This document shows positions 9,160 through 22,384 of a stretch of DNA of 64,000 nucleotides, piece after piece (within the stretch, counting starts at the first letter, position 1; every line of letters starts with the position of its first letter). The position numbers and the translations under genes were made by a program. The notes under the pieces are model-generated. The model did not search any database. It saw only the letters and a program-made list of their open reading frames with translations, and was not told the origin of the DNA. Source of the stretch: Daphnia pulex (lineage: Eukaryota; Arthropoda; Branchiopoda; Diplostraca; Daphniidae); contig NC_060023.1 in NCBI RefSeq assembly GCF_021134715.1, positions 6,634,001-6,698,000 on the forward strand. Direction: 5' to 3'.

Positions 9160-11671
9160 GCATACGTGTGGGCCAATCAGCGGGTGTCCTGCCAACGGCT
9201 TCGCGACCGAAAGAAAAAAAAAAGGAAAAATATTTTGATAAAAGAAGAAAAAAAAAACAACTTTGCCACGGCTCATTACTAGCCAACGAACGTACGGGAT
9301 TTCAACACACACAAAGAGAGGAAGAGATGATTTATAGACCTGTAAAATATAAAAATTACTTTTTTTTCCTGAAGTCGTGAAGAATAGAAACTAAAGAATG
9401 TCTTCAACAGGTGACCGATGTACCAGTCATCAACGGTCACGATCATCACTTGCAATAAAGAAGAAAGAAAACTAAAGAGAGAATGAAGATGGGTTTTTCT
9501 ACCTCTACGTTGCTCAATGTGTCACTCACCTTTTGTTATATTCCGTGTCGCGGAAATATACTATGATCTCTTTCTTTCGGAAAATTGGAGTACCTCGGCA
9601 ATTATTATACAGAGTTGAATGGCCCCTAGTACGGTGTATACCATACCAAGTTTTCACGTGATCAGCCACATGTAAAAAAAGGAGAGAAAAAAAAAAAAAA
9701 AAACCAAGCACTTAATACTTTATCGAGTAGTATCAGTCTTCCGTTTCCGGAGAGGTACATAGTAGAAAAATAAAAAGTTTGAGATCGTTTACACACATTT
9801 TTCGTGAACTAGAAACTGAGGCGAGTACATATAGTTGGAACGCGAAACAGTGTCACCGTTCCAGTTCTTTTTCTTTTTTTTTCAATAGACCCAAGCGAAT
9901 GCGGTTTATTTAGGAGCATATTTCGGCCGCTATTGGAAACAGCTTGGCTATTATTTTGTTCATTTTTTTTGTCGATTTAGCGATATATACTATGTTGGTC
10001 ATTCTGAATTGTTTGGGGCGAGTAACGTGTCATTTCCTGTTATTTGTCCGCTTGCGTCATTGATGAGCTTGAAACAGAAATTCGTGTGCAGCTGTTTTTG
10101 TCTGATGCATCTTTCGCACCCAACGACAGGTAAAAAAAAATCCAATCGCTACATCAAGAAAAGCGAATAACAGATAAGAAGAGAGAAAGTTTTTTTTTAA
10201 GAAAAAAAGATAACCACACGTAGAAAAGGTCGTTCATCTCCGCTTGACGTCTTAAGCTTGGGCGCTGCCCAAAACTATTTATTTTAAAAAAAGAAAAAGA
10301 TATAAGAAAAGTCAATTTGATGAAGAAGGAGAAAAAAGATGACCATCGCATGGTTGTTGGAAGGCGAAAGGAGGCGGATGGGCAATATAAAAAGAAGAAA
10401 AGAAAAAACAATTCATTACCTGACCCGGAAAAGAGAAACATTTTGACGATGGGCCGATACTCTTATTTGGCCATAGCGTTCTTCCAACATCCCACTCCCA
10501 ACAGACTGCATGTAATTTACTTTTTAACCTGGCCAAGGTCACCCAATGTGGCCGGTCATTGCCCCATCGTTTCCTCCACGAAAAATAGCTTTGCAACGTA
10601 TATCCTAGAGTCTGAGATGTATGTCTACCTTACAGTTACACAATCTGTCTTCCATCTCTCTCATTTCTTTGTGAACACAATATCCACGATGAGACTCACG
10701 ACTTTTTGGACGCTAGAACAAGTGGCATCCCTACATGGTTTTCTTAACGCGATCATTATTTAGCAAGACGCCGTAGACTATACAAGGCGGTATACTCCAG
10801 ACGCAGGAGTTTATCTTTCGTTATTATCCAGCATGAATGACAATTTGACTAAATTGCTGAACTACGTTCATTCACTTTATTGCTCGCGCTGGAGAATTAT
10901 GTCCACCGGCATAGCCTTACAGGAGAGTCGAGGTCAAGTTCATTCTGGTATCTCGTCTCGGGAGATGAAAATTCGCGTTCGTGTCAGACAGCTGGTTACG
11001 ACATCGCTTGCCTTCAACTATCATCAATCTTTCACGCTCTTAACCTTTACGTTGTTGAATTCTTTTCATAGTCGGAAATTTCGACTTAAATGTTTTGCAC
11101 CGAAGCAATCGTGAAATCGATAACGGAGAGAAATGCGGAATGCAGCTTTTCTTTTTTAATCGTTGCTATGTTTGTTATTTATGGAAACGTCTGTCAATCT
11201 CTTGCCGTACGGCGAGAAAGGTTGTTGTTCGCCGCTTTATAGCCATAAAACTTTTTAAACCCGCAACAAACAGATCAGTAGAATGAATAAAAGTAGAATA
11301 TTAATTTCACGCCACTTTTGCAAAAGAAATCTAGGCAACTAGGGATTCATTTCAACATGACGTCATGTCGCGAAATATTTGTAGTAGCCCGCGTCACACA
11401 GCCGCATCGCATCTAAATATATGATTGATTAAACTAAATATCTTAAAATAGGACTATGAAAATAATTAATAATATTAAATTTACTACTCTGTTAATATGC
11501 AATTATCCACAAATAATTCGTGAAATCATATTCGATACACTGATATACATATCGCGATTGAAGTATTTAGGGACTAGCAACTCTACAGCGAGTAGCGACT
11601 GAAGTGTTTAAGGCTTGTTTCGTGTTTAAAACGAGTTGGCAACAGCTTACTTCAATTTAGCTGAGGCCGGC
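9160..11671. other. Intergenic DNA between the secreted trio and RpL12
   Basis: No exon is supported. Many A/T homopolymers are present. A 14 bp perfect palindrome ACATGACGTCATGT at 11355-11368 contains the CREB/ATF consensus TGACGTCA, about 310 bp upstream of the inferred RpL12 start; a regulatory role is possible but unproven. Confidence 0.45.
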
Positions 11672-11679
11672 CTCTTTCC
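11672..11679 (+). promoter_or_regulatory. TCT (polypyrimidine initiator) motif of RpL12
   Basis: CTCTTTCC fits the YYC+1TTTYY initiator used by animal ribosomal-protein genes, with transcription predicted to start at the C at 11674. This gives a 95 bp 5' UTR beginning with a 5' TOP-like pyrimidine run, the signal for mTOR-dependent translational control in this gene class. Confidence 0.55.
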
Positions 11680-11768
11680 CATTCACTCCGATATCAAGTC
11701 GCCATACGACACTGTCGAGGTTTTGTTGCATCCATTAATTTCGTCGGACCTAATATCCATCGAACAAC

Positions 11769-12570
11769 ATGCCTCCTAAATTCGATCCCTCAGAAGTGAA
11801 AATCAGTAAGTTTTGCCAAATTTCAAGTTAAATTTTAGTGTTGTATGTTGCTAAATGGAACCGTCTGCCCGTCACTTTTCAAGCTTCTCACCACACGCTG
11901 ATAATATTTTACACTTTGTTTCTTTTTAAAGTCTACCTTCGTGCTGTTGGTGGTGAAATTGGTGCCACTTCATCTTTGGCCCCCAAGATTGGTCCATTGG
12001 GTTTGGTGAGTTGGAATATTCGTTCAAATTCGATGTTTGTACTGACTTGCCTATGCTTTCTGTCTACAGTCTCCCAAGAAGGTTGGTGAAGATATTGCCA
12101 AGGGAACCCAGGACTGGAAAGGTTTGAAGATTACTGTCCAGCTGACAATCCAGAATCGTCAAGCTGCTGTTTCAGTTGTTCCATCAGCTTCTTCCTTAGT
12201 CATCAAGGCACTCAAGGAGCCCCCTCGTGATCGCAAGAAGCAAAAGAACAGTAATAGCACTTCAAAATTTGACTTTTGCAGTGGTTAATTATTCTTTTTG
12301 TTTAGTCAAGCACAACGGCAACATTACTTTTGATGAGGTCATTGCAATTGCTCGAATCATGAGGACCAGGTCTCAATCCAGATACCTCATCGGAACTGTT
12401 AAGGAAATTTTGGGAACCTGCATGGTAATTTAAAATTATTCTGTTTTATCATTTTTCTGAAACTTAAGGCCCATATCTTCTAGTCTGTGGGTTGCACGAT
12501 CGATGGCCGAACTCCTCGTGATGTTACCGATGCTGTCGCCAACGGAGAGCTGGAAGTCCCAGAAGAGTAG
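11769..12570 (+). CDS. RpL12: 60S ribosomal protein L12 (uL11)
   Basis: Five coding exons: 11769-11805, 11932-12005, 12070-12250, 12306-12424 and 12484-12570. All introns are GT-AG and the frame is continuous, giving 165 residues, the usual eukaryotic length. The protein begins [12 protein letters not shown] and contains [41 protein letters not shown] and the uL11 RNA-binding end with SGxIT-like [16 protein letters not shown]. uL11 binds the GTPase-associated centre of 28S rRNA at the base of the P-stalk and helps elongation factors act on the cytoplasmic ribosome. The 3' UTR appears to have an intron (12597-12770), and AATAAA is at 12779-12784. Very high confidence from family knowledge. Confidence 0.97.
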
Positions 12571-12778
12571 ATCCGCGCCTGCTTGTCATAATGATGGTAA
12601 GTCCCCAGGTAGAAGGTCATGTCATCTGCTGAATTTTAAGTTACAGCAGGTGGGAATGTTACCCGAAAGCCTGGTTTGGTTGGGGTTGGCATCCCGTCCA
12701 ACTCGTATAAAATACGAGTCATTCACAAGCCAAAATTTAAATTAATGAAATTCACTTATTCTATTTACAGATGAGTTC

Positions 12779-12784
12779 AATAAA
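12779..12784 (+). terminator. Polyadenylation signal of RpL12
   Basis: AATAAA lies shortly after a TTTACAG acceptor that would end a 3' UTR intron. The next 385 bp up to the MRPL19 stop codon are AT-rich with no exon, so RpL12 and MRPL19 are convergent. Confidence 0.6.
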
Positions 12785-13169
12785 CGGATCTAAACCGATG
12801 TATAATGTGTTCTGAAATTGATTACTGTATAAGTTTCAAGTAGTATGAATTTTATCCGATGAAATTTCAAGCAGTTTCCAAATGTTCCAAGTAGCATTGG
12901 TTAATTAAAGGAAATGATGAAATTTTGAGTAAATGGTTATTTGTAAGGGATATTTCAAAAGAATTGAAATTCGTTATAAACTACTGATTACATAGGGGTC
13001 CAGGAATTTATTAGATTGCTATTTCAGCGGATTAATAATAATTTCTAATTTCAAATATTTCTATTTGTTGGTTAAATATTTAAAAAAAATATATATAAAT
13101 AAATTTTATGAAAGTTGCTTTAGTTGAATTTGTCCATTGAAAAATTGTATTATTACTACATCAAACACA

Positions 13170-14347
13170 TTATTGTTCACTACTTGGGCCTCGACGTCTT
13201 TTTATTTTTCGTTTTAAGTCCTGTTGTTGAAGTTGAGAATGCACTTCTGCATATATCTTCTCTTGCTCCTCGGCCGGGATAGTTTTCCTAATACATGTTC
13301 ATTTGAAAATAATCCACATAACCGCAAATAGAAAAAGTTGAAATTTACCTGTACTGTAACATGAGATCGTATTTTTCCCATGGTTTCGCAACTTCTTTAG
13401 CTCTGTCATAGTAACGTTGCGGAAGATTAAGGTCTTCTACTCCTTGCAGGTTCTGACGTTCCCAACGTTCCAGCCAAGGACGTGGTCGTAATTTTACCTT
13501 GTAAAAAAACAAACAAAAAACATTAGTGATACATCCTGATTTCCAATCAACAACTTGATTACTTTGATAGGATTAATAGGTACAACAGAGTTATTTAATC
13601 GTCTCTCTGCTTCCATTTCAAATGGGAAAGTACTATACTCTGGTAATGCATCCCTCAGGTAGAGCAATGATTCATCCAAACGCCTTTCTAACCTAAGCAC
13701 TTCAATCTTCTGTATGAGAGGGCAGTACATTTCATACAGAATTTCCACGCCTTGTCTGTCAACAACATTACGAAGAATGAACCATGCTTGTAGCCCACTG
13801 CCTCCTCTCTGAATGCAAATGCCTACGAAGCATGCAAATTTATTGGGAGAATTTGAATCAGCCACTGTAACAGCCATAATGGATCCTAGAAGAATATGGC
13901 ATAAGTGAGATGTCAATACTATTTCCGGAAAAAAAAAATGAAGTAGTTAACATACCAGTGTAGAATTCTGGAATTTCTATAATTGATCTTCTTTGCAGCA
14001 TGTCCATTCTTTCAAGTTTCTCTTTTAATTTATTTCTACGTTCCATAGTTGGATCAGGGAGAAATTCAGGATACATGAATCTAAATTCTGGTGGTGCGAC
14101 AACCACAGTATTTCCAGATTCATCTCCGTTCTTTTGTTTAGATCCCGATTTTGCGCCGGCTTCTTCTGACGTCTCAATAGGGTGCTGAGTTACAGCACTT
14201 TCGCTTAAAGAAGCCGCATTTCTTTTGAAGAAAGATTGAGCTAATCCTACATAAAAAATTTTCTTCATTATTTAATTTATGAAATTAAATCAAATAAAAG
14301 ATTAGTGAACCTTGGCGAAATGTTTGTAAAACTACTCTTCTCAGCAT
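13170..14347 (-). CDS. MRPL19: 39S mitochondrial ribosomal protein L19 (bL19m)
   Basis: Five exons: 14347-14311, 14246-13956, 13885-13563, 13497-13349 and 13287-13170. GT-AG introns and continuous phase give 305 residues. The N-terminus MLRRVVLQTFRQ is a basic amphipathic mitochondrial targeting sequence. Family landmarks are PEFLPDP, KLEKLERMDMLQRR, IPEFY, GSIMAVTVADSN, FVGICIQRGGSGLQAWFILR, NVV..QGVEI, LERRLDESLLYLRDALPEYS and KLRPRPWLERWER, in the order expected for metazoan MRPL19. bL19m sits at the subunit interface of the mitochondrial large ribosomal subunit. It is the last of three minus-strand genes; 209 bp separate it from the ADAT2 stop codon, so it probably has its own promoter. 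Confidence 0.95.
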
Positions 14348-14556
14348 GGTGAAAATAGACTACACTCTGTTGTCTTGACTAGTGCAGACGATCCCATGTC
14401 CCATATTCACATAAGGGCGACAGTGCCAATTTCCTCTAGGACATAAGCGGAAAATAATAAAACGCAAAGAAATGGAAAAGAAAGATTTGTAACCAAAACT
14501 TTTATTTTACTTAGAATTAGAAATATATGGATACACAGTGACAAGAAACAATTTCA

Positions 14557-15171
<615 letters not shown>

Positions 15172-16680
15172 TTTTCAATTGTTCTTCAATTGCTCTGTCG
15201 CAAACGTTGTTTGACTGAGAAGATGCGCTTGATTTTAATGTGGTCCCGGTTTTGAAGATTACGAAAGAACCCGTTTCATCCAGCAAAAGACCATGCTCAG
15301 CGCAATAATCGGCGGTTTCCTGTGTAGTATCAAACAATAAATAACGTGACAGTTTATCAAGAGGAAACTTGGATCCTTGTGGTGACCGATGGCCGCGTTC
15401 GTAAACTTCTAAAACTCTCGATCGAAGAAATGCAAAGTTTGCACGGTAAGCCAATAAAAGGCTCAACGGTAAACCTTGTGCGATTCGATTTGCTCTGACA
15501 AAATTTCCAAGCCAGAGAGAGATGCTGATTTCAATAGATTTTTTAACTATGGTGTGCGTTTTCGTCCTGTAGGGTAGTTGAATTGCACGGTGAAGACCAT
15601 TTGGGCCTTTCGATAACAGCAAATGAAGGGCTTCGATTTCAATATAATTTGTTTGATGAAGCAACTCAGAATTCTTCACTTCAATTTCAGAGTAGAGATG
15701 AAGTAATTGACTTAAGCACTCATCAATATGATTTTGATTAATATGACTGCTAAATGCAGATGGAGGAAGATGAGACAACCTACAGAAAAATTTCATTACG
15801 AGTTAATAAAAAAAAAATTAAGGACACTTGTCAAGCAGGTACCTGAATTGAAAGTAGACATAAAACCTGACACAATACTCAAGAATTTTTACAACAACCA
15901 CTGTTTTTAATCCACTATATCCTTCCAAATACCCCTGAACAACCAGGTCTTGGCGAACAGCTCTAAGGCGATCAAATACAAAATCATACAACAGTGGTAA
16001 GTGTGTTTTTCTTTTATCAAGAATCCTATAATAAATCAATGGGTTATTGTTAGCAACATCGGCTATAACCAGTTATTTGATTCCTACTGTTGGAAGAGGT
16101 ATTGGACTGTGTTGTCTAGTGTGGAGAGATCTCTTATATTTCTGTTTCTGGCAAATGACTGACCAGCAGCAGACCTACTGTAGCACTTGACAGCAGACAG
16201 GAAAGATGTTTCAAAGGGACGGACCAAGTTGTGTTCCTTTCTTCTAAAAACACGAAGCAATAACTTACATTAGAAAAATCTTCAAATGTGGATTAACTTG
16301 ACTACTAAATACATTTCGTATTCATCTGCTGGGCACATGGTCTTGCAAATCCCTTGCACAAATGTTACAGCATCCATCTAACAAAGACTTTTCATGAAAA
16401 TACTATGTTCAATCACAACTATTCATACCTAGTGATTGCAAATTAATTGTGTTATTTTTTCGTCTTGTAGCATATGATTGTATGAAGCACAAATTGCAGT
16501 AATGCATGAAAGTAAAAGTATGCTAGTATTTAATAGCCCTACGCTCTAAACCTCTAATTAGTTGTGTAATTGTCTTGCTTTCAAAATGTCAGTTTTATCC
16601 TTTACAACGGCGCCAAATTTGACGAAAGCCGATTTAAAGAAATTTTATTTTTGGACAATTTTTTAACAGGAACCAGAGCC

Positions 16681-16748
16681 AGAGCTATAGAATACTATTA
16701 TAATATTCTATATATTATAATATACTATTAATAGTATTCTATAGCTCT
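16681..16748. repeat. Perfect 20 bp inverted repeat around an AT-rich core
   Basis: AGAGCTATAGAATACTATTA at 16681-16700 is matched exactly by its reverse complement at 16729-16748. The 28 bp between them consists of TATA/ATTA words that can also pair. A small MITE or a cruciform-prone spacer are both possible. Confidence 0.75.
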
Positions 16749-17273
16749 GCAGGAACCATGGGCATTAGTACCCTAGTCAAATTGTGCCCAAAAAGGGAGT
16801 TAACCCCAAACAAATTATTAGTAGTATTTTTCTTCGTGAGCACTGTTTTTATCATAACAATGTACTCATGCTTAAAATAATTGTGAAAAATATCGTGTAC
16901 AACATGTTTTTAAATCGTGATTTTAAATTTTTTTATCCGTGTAAATATACTTTCTGGTTGAAATAAAAGATTAAAAAAAATATTAAATGGTATAAATTTA
17001 GTGTGCAAAAAAAAAATCCAACGTAAAACCCATTTTTTTACCGCGCGAAAAAGTGTTTCCGTTTTTAACACAGCCGCTTATGGGAAAAATGTTTTTTTTT
17101 AAACAGTATTTTCATGACATCTTAGCATATTAAAATCCCCCCTTGGGTTCATTCGATAGCTAAATAATCATTCTATCACAGTCATTCGTATTTTTCCAAA
17201 GGGAACATTCGTTTAGGAGTTATAACCGATATTCTAGGCCCTAATTTTGCATATTTTACCAAGTGTTTTGCAT

Positions 17274-17415
17274 TAGTGAGTAACACACCCGTTTGGTGGT
17301 GATGAGCACAGCCGCTACCCGCTAGAAGGGGCTGCACTCCAAGCTGGGGGGCTTCTTGTCATAACCGCTGCAACTTTTGTTCGACATAGCCCCCCAGCGG
17401 GTGTGTTGATTACTA
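17274..17415. repeat. Hairpin element with nested inverted repeats
   Basis: Outer arms: TAGTGAGTAACACACCCG at 17274-17291 against CGGGTGTGTTGATTACTA at 17398-17415, with two mismatches or gaps. Inner arms: AGCTGGGGGGCT near 17342-17353 against AGCCCCCCAGC at 17388-17398. Its GC-rich core contrasts with the AT-rich flanks. It is about 142 bp and non-coding, probably a MITE. Confidence 0.6.
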
Positions 17416-18379
17416 AAACTGAAATTGACGATTGGGGCCTTGGGGGGTCTATAAAAACATGAATAACTTACAGAAAAATCGGTCCCGCCTTAAATATCAA
17501 CTTAAAGTAGAAGAAACATCGAATTTAATGAGACTAAGATCGTATTTTTAGGTAGATTAGGTTACAAATGGGAGAGATTTAAAAACTTTTCGTTTCCCCA
17601 TAAGCGCCATGTTAAAACGCGCAAAGATTTTTTCGACAGCTCACCGATTTTTCAATAGATTTTAATTTTTTAAAAATATTAAATAACATTGTAAATAAAC
17701 AAAAATTGGAACTTAAGTTAATATTGCAATTCTCTTTAACCCTGTATTTTTTAAATAAATTTTTATAATAAAAAGACACCATTTAGCGAAAAGTTAATAT
17801 TTAAACACATTATTTTATATGATCCCTTTATTTTTTCTTGAACGGGTTTTACACAGAGTAAGAGAACATTAATATAAATAAAGCTCATTAAAAAAATCGC
17901 TTTTAACAATTTGTTTTGGGTGAAAAGGCTAAAATGACTACTACCCTTCCTCCGATTTTCCCGATTCTGCCTTGCTTGTCCTGCCCTCTAGTGTACGTTT
18001 TCTTCTCTACACTCTGCTTACTTCTATTCAATTGCAATGATTCAATTGAATTCCCTGCTTTTGCAATTGGGAAACGTCAAAATGAAATACAATATGACTT
18101 CTTAATAAAAATTTTTAAGGCAAAATTACCTAAAACTATTAAACGCCAGCAAAGAATTTTACCAAGACAGAAGGAAAACAATCTTCGTCTGCAACACCCT
18201 TGGTAGCCACGGTGCAGTACAGCAGTTTATCTGCTAAGGGCAGGACAAGCAAAACAGAAACTCGGGGTCAGTAGGGATAGGGAAAAAAGGATCGCACATG
18301 CAAAACCAGTCTTCTTTATCTATGCAGGAACGAACAAGTTGCAACATTAGATGCTAAAACCCCAATCTGGCGACGGATA

Positions 18380-21300
18380 TATATATTTTTAATAAACTGG
18401 GCGCAACTCTTGACAGAGTACTCCCCGAATGTATTGACATTTATACGGAGGACAGAGTTAAAATACATCGTAGGCACAGAGCATCAGCTCTGGAACAAAA
18501 GATACACGGAATAAAATGTACATAAGAAGGGGAAACTGGGCCTATTAACCCCACACTGGGCGGGCGGCACCTCTGCGAGCTCCGAATGGCACTGATTTTT
18601 TAAGTCTACTCGGCATGGTTGAACCTCCAAGGCCGTCAGCCGACGGCCCCCGTTACAGCCTAGCACCATCGCAGAGACAGAGGGCGCAGTTGCAGTGGGT
18701 AAACTTTGACTAGCTAAGGAGGGGAGATCGGAAATAAAAATTAATTTTTGGAGATACAGTTTCTCACACCCTGCCGATCACGGGTGAGCGGGAGCAGAGA
18801 AATATGCCACCAAGCTTTGTTGAGAGTTGCTCGCTGCGTTCTGGGGTCGCCTAAGAAGGTCTTGGGGCCCAGAATGCCACACGAGGGTCACAACCAGCGA
18901 ATAATATAAAAACAGGCCTATATGAAACAAGAGGAGAGAGGATAGAGTAGTGGAGTACGCGGGGCAACTCAAGAGAAGCCCCAGCGGAGACGTTTAGTTT
19001 GATGGATAAAGAGGCACATGGCTTCCCATACATCGCGATCAGCCGGGATCGATGAAAGAGTAGGTGGCCAACTAATATTGCAGCTACTGCAGGCAGTGCG
19101 GAAAAGAGAGCGGGGAAGTGAGAAACGAGGGCAGCCAAATAAAAAATGATCTATAGATTCGAGGGGAGAACCACACCCACAGGCAGGAGAGTCCTACAAA
19201 CTAAAGCGATGTTGATGGGAGTTGAGAAAAGAATGCCCAGAAAGAATTTGGACAACTTGTTTGGAAAGGTGTTAGTTGAGGATAGCCGCTGCCGACTTAA
19301 AATGGTGAAAGAAAACCCTGGTGTTGGCGCCGGCGAGCTTCTGGTCCACTCTCGGTCCCAAATGGAAGAGACAGACAGACGGATTTACAGCTTCACGGCC
19401 TCTTTCGACGGTCGCAGAAGCACTGAGGAAGAGCAACATGGGCCTCCAAGTTTCGCAGCTGCATTAGCCAGGCCAAACCAGGGTTTGTTTGCGGAAGGAA
19501 GACAAGTAAAGAGTGTAGCTTTATCGGCTAATTGTAAGAAAGTCTCGCGATTCAGACGGTGAAAGGAAGACATTTTGGACAGATTTGACATGAAGAAGAA
19601 AATGTTGGTAGATGGCGAGAAAAGCTCGACGCTTGAGTAGCCATGACCAGTCGAGCATGCGATAAGCAGCGCAGTCTTGGCACAAACTTGAGTTGCAGTT
19701 GTCTCACCAACGGACGACTCAAGAGTCCCGCTCTAAATCGCCTTAACACCTTAGTGGTCGATAATATCAAGAATGCAGAAGTTGAAAGTGTTAGCGATCC
19801 GACTAAGTCCGAAGAGTAGACGCAAAGTATGAGCATTAGAAGGGAGGGAGCAAATGCATTGGCCGATGAAACTAGCCAAGTAACCCAAGGCGGGCACGCA
19901 GACGCCGTGAAATGGCTAGTGGGATAAACTTTGATCTGGGTGTCAATGCAAGGAAAGAATTTTGCAAGCCATTTGAGTGAGGCGGGCGAAAATTCGTTTG
20001 AGCAAGTACGGAGACGTGTCGCGGTGATTTTAGGCCCCCTTAATTCAATAGGAATCGCTGCATTTAAGAGAAGAAAGGCTTCGGTCGACACTGTTTTAAA
20101 AGCACCAATTGCGGTTGTAAGAAAAGCACACTTTCAGGATCTGGCTTTTTAAATCCCTGCCTTTGAGTTAAGAAGTGGGGCTCAAAGAGAGCAGCCATAG
20201 AGCAGGATAGTTTCAATGACAGTGAGATAGAGAAATTGAATGCGTTTTCTGTCCAGGCCCCAAGAGGCGTGCAGGCAATTTAGCATAGCAAAAAACGCTT
20301 TTCTGGTGGCCACAGTTTTGGCGTAGAAGTGCGGAAGTTATTTGAGCAGTGAGTCAAGAGTGAGAGTTTGAGCCTAGGAAGACTGTTTCAGTTGATGGTA
20401 AAATCAATACATCGTTGATAGAGATGCTGAGGTGGGAAGCATTTGGGAATTGGTGATGGAAAAGCATTAGGACAGTTTGGAGAGCATTGAGGTTCATCTT
20501 TGACTGAGAGCACCACAAAGAAACAGATTTGCACATTAGTTTAAGGTTGTGCGTCGCTACATCGGGAACCTTGTGAGAGGAGGTGATGGTCAAGCATAGC
20601 CAGACCTTAGGTGAAAGAACGGAAACGAAAATCTGAGGACATAATCGATGAGGATAACCCAGAGAAATGGGGAAAGGACTCCGCCTTGGGGGAATCCAAG
20701 GTTGACAGTGTGGGCCTTCGTGGAGCCATTATGCGACAATATAGCGGTTCGACTTGACAGAAAAAAAATTCAAGACGGACAAGATACAAAGAACAGCTTT
20801 TTGATCAGGGAAGAAAGAGTGGCGGGATGCAACGCCGCATCAAATAGGCTCTTTATGTCGAGGAAGGTGACTGCTGTGACTTGTTTAGCCTCACGCGTTT
20901 TTTCAATAAGAGCATGGCCAGCGGACTCAGTTGATTTTCATGGCAAAAAACCATGCTGATTCGCACTGATCCACATGAGTTGACTGGAGTGCCACTTAAG
21001 TCGTGACAGAATGACTCTCTCTAGAATTTTGGCCAGGTTGTTGACAAGATTGATTGGACGAAAGCTGTTGAGGCTCCCGTAATCAGTCTTATTGGGCTTT
21101 CCAATGATAACAATCTTGGATGTTTTCCAGCTGTAGGGAAAATACTGGAGGTTGAAACAGGCGTTAAGCAGAAATAATAGGTTCATCTTGATTACTGGGT
21201 AACATTCTTTAACAATCGCCATGGACAGACCGTCATGGCTGGATGCGGCCTTAGGGTTCAAAGAGTAAATCGCTGCCGTAACTTCCCATGACGTAACTGG

Positions 21301-21460
21301 AGGAGGAGCTCTGTTGGACTGACTCAGAATCGCATCAGAAACAAAATTTGACACTGAGGTGTGATTTGATTGAGAAGGTGGTTCACTTGGAAAAAAGTGA
21401 TTGGCACAGCTGCCAATAACATCGCAGGTGGGGGCATATTGGGTGACACACCACACAATA
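18380..21460 (-). mobile_element. 5'-truncated non-LTR retrotransposon (LINE) ORF2 remnant
   Basis: On the minus strand the longest open piece (21456-20938) is the start of a reverse transcriptase domain of the R1/Jockey type: WKTSKIVIIGKPNKTDYGS, SFRPINLVNNLAKILERVIL, SANQHGFLP. It continues through FLDIKSLFDAALHP and PQGGVLSPFLW, with several in-frame stops, to a later ISTEAFLLLNAAIPIELRG block. A C-terminal Cys/His segment follows (ACGCGSPLESIDHFLFGCPRF). The endonuclease and ORF1 are absent, so the copy is 5'-truncated near 21460. The 3' end near 18380 is estimated from a TA/T-rich run and is uncertain. Not functional. Confidence 0.8.
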
Positions 21461-21587
21461 ATTTCTTATTTTAAATAATATCAAGAAGATTTTTGGTTAT
21501 GAAGAAAATCCAGAAAATTGTCATAGGTCTGTGATTATTTGTTACTCTTTTTATTTCGGAAATAAAAAACTATTGTGTTTCGCTTAG

Positions 21588-22330
21588 ATATTTTGCTATT
21601 GAATTGTTTGATGCCACATTGAAACAATTCTGTAATGGACAGTACACTGGGCTGATGTTATCCGACGCCTAAGTTCTGTTTCAAATTGTAAACGGAATTA
21701 ATTTTCTACACGCTAGAAAACTTGCTCATGGACAATTGAATCCGGCTTCAATTCTTGTTGATCAATCCACGCCGATGCGAATGAAAATATCGCAAGTTGG
21801 GTTGCTAAGCAAAATCATCCATTTCGAAGCAAAACACGCGACTGGATCACAAGATTTAGAAATGTTTGTCAAGAGTAATCGAACATGGTGGATGCTTCCC
21901 GAATCTTGGTTAAACTCTTCAGATGAAGACGGAAACGAAATAATTACACTAAACCCAACAACTTATGGTGACGTATTTGCGGCCGGATGCATTTTCTTTT
22001 ATTTTTTTGAAAATAGGATTGCATCCATTTGGATTTCGAGATACAAATTCTATCTTAACAAACATTAACAATTGGATCCATTGAATTTGCAAGGTATTTG
22101 TATAAATGTATAGGTTATACGACCATATTTCAGTTTGAAATAATGTTGAAAGTTCTAGAATTAGAAGAATCTCATTTCGCATTTCGATTGATCAAGAATT
22201 TAATAGAGAAACCATCAAGTGAAGGGACTCAACTTTTACATTTTGCCGCCGTCGAATTTCAAAATTTTCTTTCGCGAAAGTCAAACAAAATTGATAAACT
22301 AAAATTTATTTTGGTTTGGTTTCTATAAAA
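21588..22330 (+). pseudogene. IRE1/RNase L-like kinase, broken copy 1
   Basis: After a CGCTTAG acceptor the frame reads YFAIELFDATLKQF, the hinge region of an IRE1/RNase L-like kinase. LFQIVNGINFLHARKLAHG and NPASILVD follow: the catalytic loop, with HRD replaced by HGQ, so the catalytic Asp is lost. GDVFAAGCIFFYF is the alpha-F helix region. Two lesions are visible: an in-frame TAA at 21670 where copy 4 has CAA, and a one-base frameshift in the T/A run near 22008-22013, just before the GLHPFG segment. A further exon near 22131 reads FEIMLKVLELEESHFAF and ...EGTQLLHFAAVEFQNF, possibly ankyrin-like. The 5' half is missing at the LINE boundary. Confidence 0.78.
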
Positions 22331-22384
22331 CAAAAGGCAAAATGTTCTTTCATCTAACACAATTTATTTTAATTTATGCAGTAA

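Larger units (their letters stand above)
16378..18380. other. AT-rich intergenic DNA with two hairpin elements
   Basis: No supported gene. The SAC3D1 promoter must lie just above 16377. A frame at 17934-18206 (+) that begins with proline and hydrophobic residues has no recognisable domain and was not called. Two inverted-repeat structures inside the region are listed separately. Confidence 0.4.

Noticed and set aside
10154..10763. Overlapping frames on both strands at 10.2-10.8 kb
   Set aside because: Low-complexity K/F-rich translations of A/T runs, no domain, no splice support.
17916..18206. 96-codon plus-strand frame
   Set aside because: Begins with a short hydrophobic segment but has no recognisable family, no promoter and no upstream context; AT-rich chance frame is more likely.
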